64,000 bases of DNA from Sophora flavescens (taxonomy: Eukaryota > Streptophyta > Magnoliopsida > Fabales > Fabaceae), in NCBI GenBank assembly GCA_030762895.1, contig CM061068.1:74487228-74551227 (forward strand), read 5' to 3'. How positions within the stretch are numbered: position 1 is the stretch's first letter; each line of letters begins with the position of its first letter. Below, piece by piece: positions 34,728 to 47,585 of this stretch. The notes beneath the pieces were generated by a model. The model ran no database searches. It was not told the DNA's origin and worked only from the letters and a program-made list of their open reading frames with translations. The translations under genes were made by a program, and so were the position numbers.

Positions 34728-35366
34728 TATAATAATTATAAAAATTAATTAAAATAATTGTTCTGAATAGATTTTTACGAGTAGCTATTTATTGCTTTAG
34801 ATTTTTTCAGATTAATATTTTTTTCGTAATTTTTTTTAAAAAAAGCTACAAATAGACATAAACAATACTTAATGGTGATTATTTTTAAATAATTAATTCT
34901 TCAAAATAAAATTGTAACAAATTAGTTCTGAATTGAATAGGAACTAATATGTATTAAACTTTCACATTTTGAATCTTTTTGGTGCTCGAGTTGGGTTGCA
35001 CAATATTCTGTAAACATTTTTGTTCAATTATCATCGGGGCTTATCAATTAGTATCTTAAGGGTATTTGGTATGGAATTCAATAAGAACTAGTTTTCATTG
35101 GAAAATTATAGTTAACACTTCTAAAAATTATGAATACATTACTTTCAAAAAAACCCTTTTTTTTCTTTATTTATTCCTTAATCAATGTCCTACGAGTACT
35201 AGTTAGTATTCTTCATCATCATTAGGCCAAACTTACAAATAAAAGACCATTTGCATTTTACAAGTTATTTACTATTTATTTTGCATTCATCAAACAAAAG
35301 TTAAAAGTTAAAACCAATTACCTCTCTTTTTTTGAAAAAAAATGTTGTGGAAAAGTAAAATGCTAA
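34728..35366 (+). other. Arm spacer, no gene seen
   Basis: AT-rich sequence matched inverted at 48917-49570. No ORF or structured element was recognised. Confidence 0.7.
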
Positions 35367-35542
35367 GGTAGCGTTTGATGCAAGTTTTATAAAAATATTC
35401 CTGGGAATGTTGGCATGGGAATAAAAGTTTTACATGTTTGGTACAAGTTTTAAAAAGTTATTCATAGGCATAAAATATTCCCAAGAATAAAATTAGTGAA
35501 TGTTAGTTAGAAACTTGACAAAACTCTATTCCCATGTATGAA
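35367..35542 (+). mobile_element. Tourist/PIF-like MITE, first part (split)
   Basis: The element begins GGTAGCGTTTGATG after TAA (35364-35366). It is cut at 35543 by the LTR insertion and continues at 43979-44068, ending CAAACGCCACA followed by TAA. The intact mirrored copy is at 48653-48913. Confidence 0.75.
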
Positions 35543-38165
35543 TGTCATATACCAGTTTTAGAAGCGGGATAATTATTATTAAACTGTTCAATTTATTTTG
35601 TACAGTGATAATTATTTGTGTTTGATAATTATAAAATGATATTTTATAATTTAGTTTCAAATTATATTATTTGGCTAAGAGACATTTTAGTAAGAAAATA
35701 TAATTATTTTGAGATTTATAAAGGGTATAATTTATTTTATGAAAGTACCTAACTCTAAGATATCACAAATACTTTATTTATTTTTAAAAAAAAAAGCTGA
35801 TTTTATTAATTTGCTAGTAACACCCCCTATTTTACTATGCATACCCCTCTCCTCTCTTAAATAAACCAGAAGACTCTCCCTCACCCTCACTTTCCATTTT
35901 CTGAAAAAACTCCCTTCTTCTTCTCCTTCCCCTCTTCTCCCTCAAAAAATTTCAGACAACACACACACCCCATCACCCCACCACTCTATTTCTCCATTCC
36001 TTCCATAACTACCATGAGACCTACACCATTTTCCTTTCCTTGAGAGCTAGGAGCAGCTGCATTGAAGACCAAAAAAAGGGGAACTATAATCAGATTAAGG
36101 AGGAACCCTAGGGAGATCAACATTTACAACTTTGCTTCCATAACCACCAAGTCTTCATTTTCTAGCTTCAATCATGTGAGTTTCCTTAGTTTAGTGCTTG
36201 GTAACCATAAATCCAAGCTTAGGAATTTTGATTTGCTTGCTTTTATTGCTTGATTTGGTATCTGCATGTTGATTCTATGAAGTCAATTGAGTACATATTG
36301 ATGATATAAATTATTTCAATTGCATGCATGTAACTTGTTTGAGAAAAGTCCCAAATGGAGTTACTGGTCAGAAACCCGTATAGACATATGTGTAATGTCT
36401 TATTTGTAACTATTTCTATAGTGCTCTGTTTGGTATGGTTCTGATTTTTTTAGAAAGTAGACTCGAAATACTACACTTTAGACACTGATTTTTCTGTTTT
36501 TCATTGAGTATTGATAGAGAAAAACCTGTTACTCAAACTAAACAGAATTTTGTAATCTCTTCTTAACCTTAAGATTTTACATTTCCCTCCACATCACTTC
36601 CTTCCTCTTATTCTATATTCCATAACACAATTCATTCTTATGTCATTTCTACATATCCGTACTATCCTCAAAATTTCATCAGAGTCTAGCTACCACACTT
36701 AAAAAAAAAAATCAAAACTTAATTACTTCTCTTATCAACACGATTCCACCAGAAACCTTATTCTAATCATCTCACTCTGAATATTATCATTAATACTAAC
36801 ACTGTCTTCAGAGTACCACGCATCAACTCCCTACTCAAAATATTTAATCATAGTCTTAGTTTCTCTTGATTATAATTCACCACTCCAATTTAACATCACC
36901 TCACACATCTCATCCTCAATATAACTTCATTGCATATCTTAATGCAATTAAACCAAAAGGGATTATAGAATAGAATTATCTAATCCTTAGCTTTCGAACT
37001 TTCCTATCAACTTAATTTTACTCAAGAACTTCTCTTTTCCGTTCACATTCAACTTAGGTAAAACCACCATAGACACCTTTCTGTAATTCCTTCCAATCAT
37101 ACGATTAAATCTTAACGATGATCATTTTATCATTATCCTGGTTCCTTTAGCAAACTCTACCTCGATCATAACAAAATCTGCCAAAATCATCTTATTTACT
37201 GATGTTAATTCTACTAGTCACATCTACACCTCCATAAAAATCCACTCACCTCTTGTCGTGCTTAGATATTACACTTACTCTCAACTAACCTTCTAAGGAT
37301 CAATTCCTTATCACGTTGGATCAGTCCTCTGATACATACCTCTGTTGGTTTTTCCATTACACAGTGGACCTAAGCAGTAAAAAGATGTCGACTTCGTCAA
37401 TCTACTCACAATAATTTGAAAAGAGATTTTCAAGAAAATGAATTTCTTGATTTTGCTTTCACAAGAAAGCACAAAGAATAATTTGACCAATCTGAAAGAT
37501 ACAAGTGTCCAATATGTAAAAAGATTCTTTAATAGGTTCGTGAGTGTAAAAATGCATAGCTAATACAAGTTTACAAACATGAGTCTAATAAAGTTTCTTC
37601 CTTCACAAGAACTTTACTACACGACGATTTAAAAGAACATCAGTCCGACAAAATTTAGACTGGGTCACTTCCACCAAAAGTAAAAATGAATCGACTAAGT
37701 CTCATCAAGAAACTTCTATCATCAAGAATTCACATATGTCGCATAACTCAAGAAATACTCATAATACATTCCCAAAGAAGTATGAAAATATCCAGACTGT
37801 CAGAACCAAAGTCAGGGTAGATTTTAAATCAAGGTCAGAAAAATGAATTTGGCTTGTACAAAATGTACCGCTATGATTGTCTAATACAACCATAGGAATT
37901 TGAAAAGCAATTTGTCCATAAGGAACAATTTTTATGAATCCTGAGACCCTCATCTAAGGTTGAAGATTTAAATCTATTCGCCTTGGTTTCTCACAAGCAC
38001 AATGGTCTTTTATGACGAACTTAGTGTGGTCACCCTGAATCGGCACGATTTTTGATGACTTAGTCAATCACTCAAACACACGAACAATTGATCTTTCCTC
38101 ATAAGCTGAGTTTACAGTACAAAATCTTTAATAAGTCCTAACTCCAATCTGGTGGTAACTTGTTC

Positions 38166-38495
38166 TCAAGTCGATCCTTGAATATATAACAACTCCTTGC
38201 AAGGGATCTGTAACACTTGGTATAGAGGTCTCTCATACTCCTCGTGACTCTTAGAGTAAACGTGAACATCATCGATGAAGATGATGACTAACTTATCGAG
38301 AAATGGACCAAAATTCCATTTCTTGAAGTCTAACCCAACTAACTTCGTTGGTGATATCCTACACAAAGCGATTGAGATCTGGCTAAATCTAGAAACTAGA
38401 TCAATCAGAAACTCAACATCCGTCCGTCCGTACAAACTTGGGACATTCTCAGAAAATTTTCCCCAAAAACTTTCGATGACAGGTACCTTATTCAA
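38166..38495 (-). pseudogene. Ty3/gypsy reverse transcriptase remnant
   Basis: The minus-strand frame encodes a linker typical of the stretch before RT (VEFLIDLVSR, ISIALCRISPTKLVGL), then jumps to LDKLVIIFIDDVHVYSKSHEE, the RT active-site region with an FIDD box. The RT motifs between are deleted. The family's RT normally spans more than 200 residues, so this is non-functional. Confidence 0.75.
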
Positions 38496-38729
38496 ATGTC
38501 TGATACCGTCCTAAGGGATAAACGAATGTATCAACATGAACATAAGTACCCTTTACTAAACATGAGTTCTCACAAGGTCTCAACCCAATCAGAACCCACC
38601 AAAACATACTTACTTGTGTGTCAACACACATTGTCTCAACCAAGAAACAATTCAAACAAGTTTCGACCAGAGATCACACAACAAAAACCTAACAGACCTA
38701 TTTCCCAACATTCTCGAAAGACTCGACCA

Positions 38730-38741
38730 GCTCTGATACCA
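38730..38741 (-). promoter_or_regulatory. Primer-binding site (initiator tRNA-Met type)
   Basis: The minus strand reads TGGTATCAGAGC four bases after the LTR end. This is the common plant LTR retrotransposon PBS and fixes 38746-42792 as a 5' LTR. Confidence 0.85.
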
Positions 38742-39399
38742 CTAATGTGACACCCTAAACTCGGGTCATCACATGGTTACCCGTTTGCAGAAATAAAACT
38801 TAATTTGCTGGTTACTCTCGGAAAATAATGTTTTCTCAACGTTCATATATTCAAAATATGGTGATAAAAATTTTTCCTTTTCTTTTTTTTTTCTTTAACC
38901 ACATAACAACAACACCGTAATCAAATTACACTTAACAACACAATGTATATAAATCTTACAACTATACTGCCTCATATATTTTCACACCTAAATCATAATC
39001 AGTTTTACCCTCAAAACATAATAGGACCTAAGCTGGTCGTAACTAACAGACACTATAGTCAATAGGAGCAGCACATCACGCTTCCAACAAGACAGCCTTC
39101 CTCTTCTTGTAGGGATCATACCCCTTGTACGTCTCTGAGATGTGTTGTAAGGGTGAGACACCAATATATGGATTTATCACCATAACTAAATGCGCAACAC
39201 AAAAGAAGGCACATACACATATACATATTTATATCAATGTACTCATTCATATTATATCACATCGTTTATCAATGGGTTTCACACCCCAAACATCAACGTT
39301 GAAAAACTATGCATGAACACTTCAAAACATCATCTAAACATTCATACCTAATCTCATGAGATATCTCCAACCTCGTGGTGAGTTGATCAGACTCGATAG

Positions 39400-39665
39400 T
39401 TACCGGCACACAGCCAAAACCCATCACATACTGTCCAATATCATGGCACAGGTGTCACAACGTAGATGGGGCCTCATTGTCCACCAGGCACAATAAGAAC
39501 ATCTTTATGATCTACCATGACGCCGCAAGGTAATCACTCGTATAAAACCTATCACACACTATCCAACATCGTGGCACAGGTGTCACAACGTAGATAGGGC
39601 CTCATTGTCCACTAGGCACAATAAGAACATCTTTATGATCTACCATGACGTCGCATGGTAATCAC
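39400..39665 (+). repeat. 127-bp direct repeat, two copies, in LTR
   Basis: 'ggcacaggtgtcacaacgta', 'gggcctcattgtccac' and 'gatctaccatgacg' occur twice in the same order. Confidence 0.85.
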
Positions 39666-39741
39666 TCGTTTGATCATGTCACGTCTGCCAAATGCATGCA
39701 ATAAAAACCTTTTGTTCTCAACACTTTTCTTTGTGCTATAT

Positions 39742-39915
39742 CTTTATTTGTCAAAGCTCTCAAAAGCTTTCGACCCATCATCGTTTTTAAACATCAAAGC
39801 TCTCAAAAGCTTTCAACTTATCATCGTTTTTAAACATCAAAGCTCTCAAAAGCTTTCAACTTATCATCGTTTTCAACATCGAATGCTCTCAAAAGCATCA
39901 TCGTTTTCAACATCT
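39742..39915 (+). repeat. About 44-bp tandem repeat in LTR
   Basis: 'aaagctctcaaaagctttc' followed by 'atcatcgttttt' recurs about four times. Confidence 0.85.
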
Positions 39916-42792
39916 TTACAACTTTTATTAACAACACAGGACCTCAAAGTCCGAGTGCTCAATCACGAAGCCCCTAGACCGTTGCAATCAGTCTTAGGTT
40001 CGTGGTAATAGAAAACATCTCAAAACGTTTTAACTTCTTTAAGTAGATACCCAGTCTACAACACAACGAACCTTAATACCCCGACGTCTCGGTTATTAAG
40101 TTCCATATCATCATTTTACATCGTTTTTGTCTGTGAAAAACAAATCCAAATAATACAACGTCATAAGAACACTAGCACCCCGACATCTCGGTTACTAAGT
40201 TCTATATCGTCGTTTAGTAAAACTCATTTACTGAAACTTCAGCTTTAAAAATTAAATCAATTCCGATTAAATCTCTTCTCAAAACAAGTACTGCTATTTT
40301 TAAACTTTCACCGTAAATAATTTCAAAACTTGCCATCGTTTATCATTTTCCAAGAAAATATTTTTAAAGTCAAACTTTGACTTTTTATTTTATATTACTA
40401 TTTTATTATTTTTATTTTTATATTTATTTTTATAAAGTATTTTTGAATACTAATTTCACAAAATAACTTTTTATAATATTTCGGAATTTCTTGCGTAAAA
40501 ATTAGCAGTACTAAAAAAATTTCACGGTTACGCTCTCACCGTGACTCATAAATTACTTTTACACTAATAAATCATTAAAATAATAATATTTCTCAAAAAC
40601 TCATTATTTTTCCAAAATAATTTTTTCCACCATTATTATATTCCAACATTTCTCACAAAACATTGAATATAATTTTCACAGCTTATTAAATCTTTTATCT
40701 GATTAATCGGTTGTGCACTGACCACTGCCAGGCCTCTCAAACAACATTCAACATTCATCATTCAACAACAACATCATAACTATATCACCAGGCAGATCAT
40801 GCATCATAACAACATAATATACTACTACAGATAATTAAATAATTTAAAAGCAGATAAATCACCGATACACAGATAAACAACACCACGTAAGCCACATAAA
40901 CAAATAACCACAACCACATATAAATCATATAAATCACACTACACACAAATAGTTATAGACAAAAATCCCTCAGGTAAGCTCCCCTTACCTATTGAAGACT
41001 CGAACTAAGGGTTTCAAATAATCTCCCGATTTGATCAGGTTTCCTCCGTCGGCTTTAGGTCAAACCAACTCGATCGATTCCTTCATAACGAATTGCAACC
41101 AAAATAAATCAAAATCAAACAACAACACACTTAAATCAATAGGGGTAGGGTTCGGTCTCTTCTAAAATTTTAGGTTAAGAAAGTTAAAATTTTGTTAACT
41201 TAGGGATTTATGATCCTTAAGCAACTTAAGCATGATTAAGCACTTAATCCAAAATCATGAACTAAGAACTTTGAATGAAACTCATCTAGCTCCAAGAACT
41301 AGTGTTTCTGTTTTTCTCAAGATTTTAGGCTAGAGGTTTTAAAATTTTCTCAACTCTTGGATTTAACCAACATACAAAACCTAGAGTTGGATTCAAGTGT
41401 CACAAACAACTTTTGAATCACAAAATCATCAAGTGTTTAAACCTAGGGTTTCGGTTTTTGAAGAAACAAATAGGCTCAAGTTTGATTTTTGATCTTCTAT
41501 ATACTTGAATACAAGAACTATCAAGATATAATCATGAATCAAGACATGAAATTGAAACAAAACCTAAGAACATAACTTTAACCTAGGTTCGGCCCAATCC
41601 AGATTTTAGGGAAAGAAATTTCTCATGATCTTGTGCTTCTAGATGATGAAAATAGAGATGATTATAAGATCATAGCAATTGGTTTCATGTCAAAAGGATT
41701 TTTCTATAATTAGTTATGAATTTTTGAATCTAGCTCCATGAATTTGAAGTAAATGAAGAACATGTTGATCTAAGTCATGAATCTACAAAAGTTGTGAAGA
41801 GAAATGATTTAAATGACAAGAGAAGAAGTTGCTACCTCTTGATGATTCAAGTAAAGTAAGATTTGGATGATGTTCTTCACAAATTTCTCATGGTGTTCTT
41901 GAGAAACTTAAGGAAGAAGATGAACATAGTTAGGGTTTAGAACAGTTTTAGTATTTTGGGTAGATCTATCAACATACTTGTCCATTTTGGATGATCTTTA
42001 TGTAGTTGGAAAGAAGAGAGAAAGATGAACAACTTTCATGTTGAAGTTTTTCGAGATTCAAAATAGAAAATGGTCATAATTGCTAGTCAAAATCTGACGA
42101 ATTATGAACACTTTGAATGTTCTTGAAGTTCTTATGAGAAAAGCTAGGTTTTCAAGAAGAAGAACATGGAAATGAAAGATGAAGAGATGCTTAATGAAGA
42201 AGGAAAGAGTGAGCCGTGGGTTTTGGATAGGTTTGGTCAACTTTTCCAATGGCATTTGCTTGCAATTGTCATAAAAAGACAAGGGCAAAATGGTCATTTC
42301 ATAGCAAAATTTTACTTTGTCATAAATGTGCCATTATGGCCATTATGACTCGGATAAGCTCGTCATAAATGCTCGTCAAGTCGGTCAAATCCATCATCTC
42401 TTCTATGTTGCCGACTCCTTAGTTCATCTGGCGCAAGCTTTTCCTAGAGATATCTCGACGTATACGCCCGCAACAAATATAATATTTTAATTTTTTTTTT
42501 ACCAAAATTTTCAAAACTTCCAGTATCGTAGTAAATACGATAAAAACATTTTTCATCTCGTTCACGACTCAAAATTAGGTCTTCTGAGCAGTAAACTTTT
42601 ATGTTTGTGAAAACGCAGACCGGGTTCCGTTTGAATTTTCAACCAAAAACTTCCCCGTAACCTTATGAAAATAAGTATAACAAGGAAATGACCTTGGTTT
42701 ATCCAAAATCATTTTCTAAGTCTCGGATAAAAATATATTTTTTTATATATTAATTACCGACACTAGAAAGCAGTGAAAATCGGGGTGTTACA

Positions 42793-43978
42793 CAATTGGT
42801 ATGGTGCCCTTTGTGGCTGTATGATCTACCTTAGCGGTTGTTGCATGGTGATTTGGTTGGTATGAATTGCAATACGAAGGTGTGACATTTCCATTTGTGC
42901 TATGTCTTCACTCTTTGCTTTTTTTTTTTGTGCATGTTTAATGAAGTTATCATCTTGGTATGATTGATGAATATTTAATGCATTTGACTTCCATTTGGGA
43001 AGAGTACAAGAAAATGAATCATAGCATGGCATTAAAAACTTAAAATGGTCTATGTTTAGTGAAACCTAAGGTTTCAAAACTATTCTAGCCATTCTTTAAG
43101 GCCACAATATTTTGTGGGTGAGATATTTTTGTAAGTCCTTCATTTTTGGAGGCTAGGATATGGTAATAACAATTAAGGGACGCCTAATTGTTGTCATAGA
43201 GCTCTGACTGCCATATCAACCAGTTTAAACTATGCGTGCCTTATTTCCGCTCACACTTGAGGTACCTAGTAAAGGTTTTTCTACTTAAAATGCCTATGCT
43301 TAGATTCACATTCAGTAAATAACTCAATCCGAGTAAGGACCCAGTAGAAAGAGTTGGTGATGAAAGGGTGAGTTATAAGAGAATAATTCCGTAGTGGTAT
43401 AAAGTTTGAGTAGTCCTACTTTATCCTGCTTTAGTCCACAGAGTGCATGCCTGACAAATGGAGAGGTAAGTTGGCTATGAGAAACTTTACCACTACGTGA
43501 GGTTAATTTGATATGTGTGCATATAAGTAAGTATGTGTAATTCAACGAGGACAATTAAACACAATATATTGTTTACTAATATGCTTTGCTTGAAGCAGGA
43601 ACTCATTGAGATTCATTTCTCACTAGGCTCCTCTTTGTTTCAGATAACAGGTACATATTGGAAACTGATAAGCAAGTTCGGGAGATTGCTTGACAGTCAC
43701 CCAATAGTGTCCCGAGATATGTTAGTTTTCATAGCCGGATCAAAGTTGGAGTCTTACTAGGAGTCAATGTTTACATGAAATTGAATTGTTGATTAGGGGT
43801 TAAATGGTTATTTGTATTAAATTAATTCCAATTATATGTTCAACTCTACAAAAATATCTTGTACAAATGTGTTTCACTTATTTTTAAAATTCCCTATGTT
43901 TAACTATTATTCCTGATGCTATAACCAGGTTTATATATTATTACTTAGTAGTATCCTTGTGGAAGTCAGGATATTACA
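42793..43978 (+). other. Outer LTR remainder, no gene
   Basis: This is the right-hand part of the insertion ending at 43978. No coding sequence was recognised. It ends GGATATTACA against the target duplication. Confidence 0.55.
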
Positions 43979-44469
43979 ATGAAGGTGAGAAAAAAATATT
44001 CTCGGGAATATGATTCCCAGGAATGTAATTTGGCTGGAAATAAAATATTCTGGATACCAAACGCCACATAAAGATTACAACTCAAACATATACGCGAGGT
44101 GACTTTGGAAGTAATAGAACAATTCGAAATTTGGCCTAACAAAAACAAACTACCTTCAACATTTAAAATGATATCTAGTAATTTTGAGGTTTAGATTTCC
44201 TATCTTCAAAAATATCTAATATGCTCACATGTTTAGTAATAGCACCACTGATATTTTTTTTTTTTGAAAAAAACTAAAAATATTCCTAGGAGCAGTTTCA
44301 TCAAATTAGAAGAATATTGAAACACTTATATATTAGTGAAAATAATGTCCATAACTGAAAAAAATTGGAGATTGCAAAATTCAATATTAAAAAAATTAAA
44401 TAATTAAAAATAAAAACAATGAACCTATGTGACTCATAAAAGAAACAATGAACCTCTTCAGTGTTTGTG

Positions 44470-44477
44470 TATAAATA
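44470..44477 (+). promoter_or_regulatory. TATA box of MADS copy 2
   Basis: TATAAATA lies 103 bp before the ORF's first ATG, followed by a CT-rich leader. The same box is present for copy 3 (48246-48253, minus) and absent in copies 1 and 4. Confidence 0.6.
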
Positions 44478-44579
44478 GCGGGAGTTGGGAATAGCAGTAG
44501 CCCAATCTCATCCCCTCTCTCTCCCCTCTCTCTTTTTCTCTAATATTTTCTTTTTGCTTTGTTTAGTAATTTGCAGTGA

Positions 44580-45137
44580 ATGAAAGGAATCATGGGTCGC
44601 AGGAAGATTGGGATCAAGATGTTGCGGGACACCATCATAAGTCAAGTCACTTTCTCCAAGCGTAGGACAGACCTATTCAAGAAAGAAAATGAATTATCCA
44701 TCTTGTGTGGTGCCGAAGTTGCTATTGTTGTGTTCTCCCCTTGGAACAAGCCTTACTCTTTTGGGCACCCTGATGTTGACATTGTTGCTGCCAAGTTTCT
44801 TCAACAAGAGCCCAAATCATCAAAAGGGGCCCAAGGTGGCTCCTCTTCCAATGATACCAAATTGGACAAGCTAAACCAAGAACTTGCTGGGGTGATGGAC
44901 CAAATCCGTGAGGCTGTAATGAAGACTGACATGTATGGTAAGTCCGCGATTGAATACGATAAGACCCAACGGGAGGAGCTTCAAGAATTGCATGATTTAT
45001 TGGCAGTGCTGAAGCAAAATATCAAGGAACGTCTTGATGAGTTGGAAGTATCCGAAGCTATGCTAATGCTTCAAGAGCAACCAGTGGAGTTCAATGAAAA
45101 CCATTTTGCCAAAAGGAAGAGAGGAAGAAAGAATTGA
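44580..45137 (+). CDS. Type I MADS-box protein, AGL62-like, copy 2
   Basis: 185 aa, intronless, same architecture as copy 1: MADS domain at residues 5-64, class motif [11 protein letters not shown], charged C-terminal half and basic tail KRKRGRKN. It shares KIGIK and FSPWNKP with copy 3, whereas copies 1 and 4 have KIEIK and FSPGNKP. Its own changes include Ser for Arg in the conserved RQVTFSKRR of the DNA-binding helix, Glu for Ala in KKANELS, SAIEYD for SPIEYD and KQNIKE for KHNIKE. The Arg-to-Ser change could weaken DNA binding. A TATA box and leader precede it, so of the four it keeps one of the two complete-looking promoters. Confidence 0.87.
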   Translation: MKGIMGRRKIGIKMLRDTIISQVTFSKRRTDLFKKENELSILCGAEVAIVVFSPWNKPYSFGHPDVDIVAAKFLQQEPKSSKGAQGGSSSNDTKLDKLNQELAGVMDQIREAVMKTDMYGKSAIEYDKTQREELQELHDLLAVLKQNIKERLDELEVSEAMLMLQEQPVEFNENHFAKRKRGRKN

Positions 45138-45713
45138 TACCATGATTTTCATTATCAAGAAAGAATTTGCTAAATCGGTGGAATTCAACTCTATTTTGTT
45201 ATTTATATTATTATGCCCCTCTTAATCCTGAAATCCATGTTGTCCCTATCCTCCGTAGTTGAATTGTTGAATTTGGAGGGAATAAAGCAGTAGCAGGGAT
45301 GAATAAAGTGTTTTGTATTGTTGAATTCCATAAATTTATGAAGAAATAAAAAAATATCTTTTTTAGTATAAATTTGAAAAAAATAACGTGTGTAGAATTA
45401 TTGTTCTATGTGGAGTTATTTAATAATTGTGGGGGAAATTGTTTATATTATATGGCGTATCTAGTGAGAGCAATAGTTTACTGTGACAGGTGAGAGAAGC
45501 GAATTCAAATCATTAAAGTATACATAGATGTGGGGTGTTTATTGGTTCGGATCAAATTGACGAACTCAAAACAAAAAAGAACCAAATTCATAAATTTGGT
45601 TCAGATTTGTTGGGTATTCAAGGTGAAACCAAAACAGACCAAATAAGATCCGATAATAATTAGTGCGGTTTTTGGATTCAAGGTTTCTAAAACCAAACCA
45701 AACCAAAGTGAAT

Positions 45714-45715
<2 letters not shown>

Positions 45716-45802
<87 letters not shown>
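45716..45802. repeat. (TA)n microsatellite near palindrome centre
   Basis: About 85 bp of uninterrupted TA. Confidence 0.95.
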
Positions 45803-45804
<2 letters not shown>

Positions 45805-45945
45805 GCAAGGATCACGTTGCTCCAAGAGTAACTTTAAGCTTACTCCAAATCTCCACCATTGATTTTAGTGTAATCCAATGGAATTAAGGGTGGAGATTTG
45901 GAGTAACTCTTTTAATGTTACTCTTGGGGTAGCTTATTCCCAACC
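45803..45945. mobile_element. Family-1 hairpin MITE (143-bp form)
   Basis: It starts GGGCAAGGATCACG and ends 'cttggggtagcttattccca', flanked by TA tracts. It lacks about 45 bp of the 14199 copy's middle. Confidence 0.75.
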
Positions 45946-45950
45946 TCTAT

Positions 45951-45951
45951 A

Positions 45952-45987
<36 letters not shown>

Positions 45988-46000
45988 TGTATGTATGTAT
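45951..46000. repeat. (TATG)n microsatellite
   Basis: A short TA run passes into about ten ATGT units. Confidence 0.93.
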
Positions 46001-46160
46001 TTACAAAATAGTTTTTGACACTTTTACGGTCATATCTAAGCAATTTTATATATTATAAGTGTGAAATTTTTCCTCTTGATCATGTACTTTTTTTGATAGG
46101 TCGGGTTTCTTGAAAAAATTGCAAGCCCGAACCAAATCGAACCAATTGATTTTGATTTGT

Positions 46161-46259
46161 TCATTAAAGAAGACATTTAATTCCATTGGATTACACTAAA
46201 ATCAACGGTGGAGATTTGGAGCAAGCTTAAAGTTACTCTTGGAGCAACGTGATCCTTGC

Positions 46260-46332
<73 letters not shown>

Positions 46333-46541
46333 TCACTTTGGTTTGGGAATAGCAGTAGTGAATATAATAATTAGTGCGGTTTTTGGATTCAAGGTTTCTA
46401 AAACCAAACCAAAGTGAATATTATATATATATATATAAGGGCAAGGATCACGTTGCTCCAAGAGTAACTTTAAGCTTACTCCAAATCTCTACCATTGATT
46501 TTAGTGTAATCCAATGGAATTAAATGTCTTCTTTAATGAAC
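46161..46541. repeat. Palindrome centre: two half MITEs facing each other across (TA)n
   Basis: 46161-46261 is a family-1 half element on the minus strand, 46262-46328 is (TA)n, 46330-46430 is a short asymmetric stretch including 'ttgggaatagcagtag' (a piece of the MADS leader), and 46439-46541 is the same half element on the plus strand. Mirrored pairs put the symmetry axis at about 46350-46390. Confidence 0.8.
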
Positions 46542-46701
46542 AAATCAAAATCAATTGGTTCGATTTGGTTCGTGCTTGCAATTTTTTCAAGAAACCCGAC
46601 CTATCATAAAAAGTACATGATCAAGAGGAAAAATTTCACACTTATAATATATAAAATTGCTTAGATATGAGCTTAAAAGTATCAAAAACTATTTTGTAAA
46701 A

Positions 46702-46969
<268 letters not shown>

Positions 46970-47585
46970 TTATATTTATATTTATATTTATATTTATATT
47001 TATATATATATTGTGTTCACTTTGGTTTGGTTTGGTTTTAGAAACCTTGAATCCAAAAACCGCACTAATTATTATCGGATCTTATTGGTTTGGTTTCACC
47101 TTGAATACCCAACAAATCTGAACCAACTTTATGAATTTGGTTCTTTTTTGTTTTGAGTTCGTCAATTTGATCCGAACCAATAAACACCCCATATCTATGT
47201 ATACTTTAATGATTTGAATTCGCTTTTCTCACCTGTCACAGTAAACTATTGCTCTCACTAGATACGCCATATAATATAAACAATTTTCCCCACAATTATT
47301 AAATAACTCCACATAGAACAATAATTCTACACACGTTATTTTTTTCAAATTTATACTAAAAAAGATATTTTTTTTATTTCTTCATAAATTTCTGGAATTC
47401 AACAAAACAAAACACTTTATTCATCCCTCCTACTGCTTTATTCCCTCCAAATTCAACAATTCAACTACGGAGGATAGGGACAACATGGATTTCAGGATTA
47501 AGAGAGGCATAATAATATAAATAACAAAATAGAGTTGAATTCCACCGATTTAGCAAATTCTTTCTTGATAATGAAAATCATGGTA

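Larger units (their letters stand above)
36530..38745 (-). mobile_element. Nested Ty3/gypsy internal region, minus strand, heavily deleted
   Basis: It follows the LTR at 38746-42792 in minus orientation: PBS, an RT remnant, then a decayed region (37760 to 36530) homologous to 26128-28345. gag and most of pol are missing and no 3' LTR is seen. Confidence 0.65.
38746..42792 (-). mobile_element. 5' LTR of the nested chromovirus-like element (4.05 kb)
   Basis: On the minus strand it starts TGTAACACCCCG (42792) and ends GGGTGTCACA (38746). The layout matches the LTR at 5501-9427, and its first 300 bp match 2430-2680. Long LTRs of 3-5 kb are known in Tekay/Del-type chromoviruses. ORFs inside are not genes. 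Confidence 0.75.
35543..43978 (+). mobile_element. LTR-type insertion (nested composite) in the left arm
   Basis: It starts TGTCATATACC, ends GGATATTACA and is flanked by ATGAA at 35538-35542 and 43979-43983, a clean 5-bp target duplication. The empty site is intact in the right arm near 48735. Outer parts 35543-36530 and 42793-43978 look like one LTR (CT-rich leader near 35870-36000). No second LTR copy is visible, so it may be a solo LTR of about 2.2 kb that later received the nested minus-strand element at 36530-42792. Confidence 0.7.
43979..46350 (+). repeat. Inner left palindrome arm (block L4)
   Basis: It matches the reverse complement of about 46380-48735: end of the Tourist-like MITE, spacer, MADS copy, 3' flank, then (TA)n and family-1 MITEs. 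The centre of symmetry is about 46350-46390. Confidence 0.9.
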
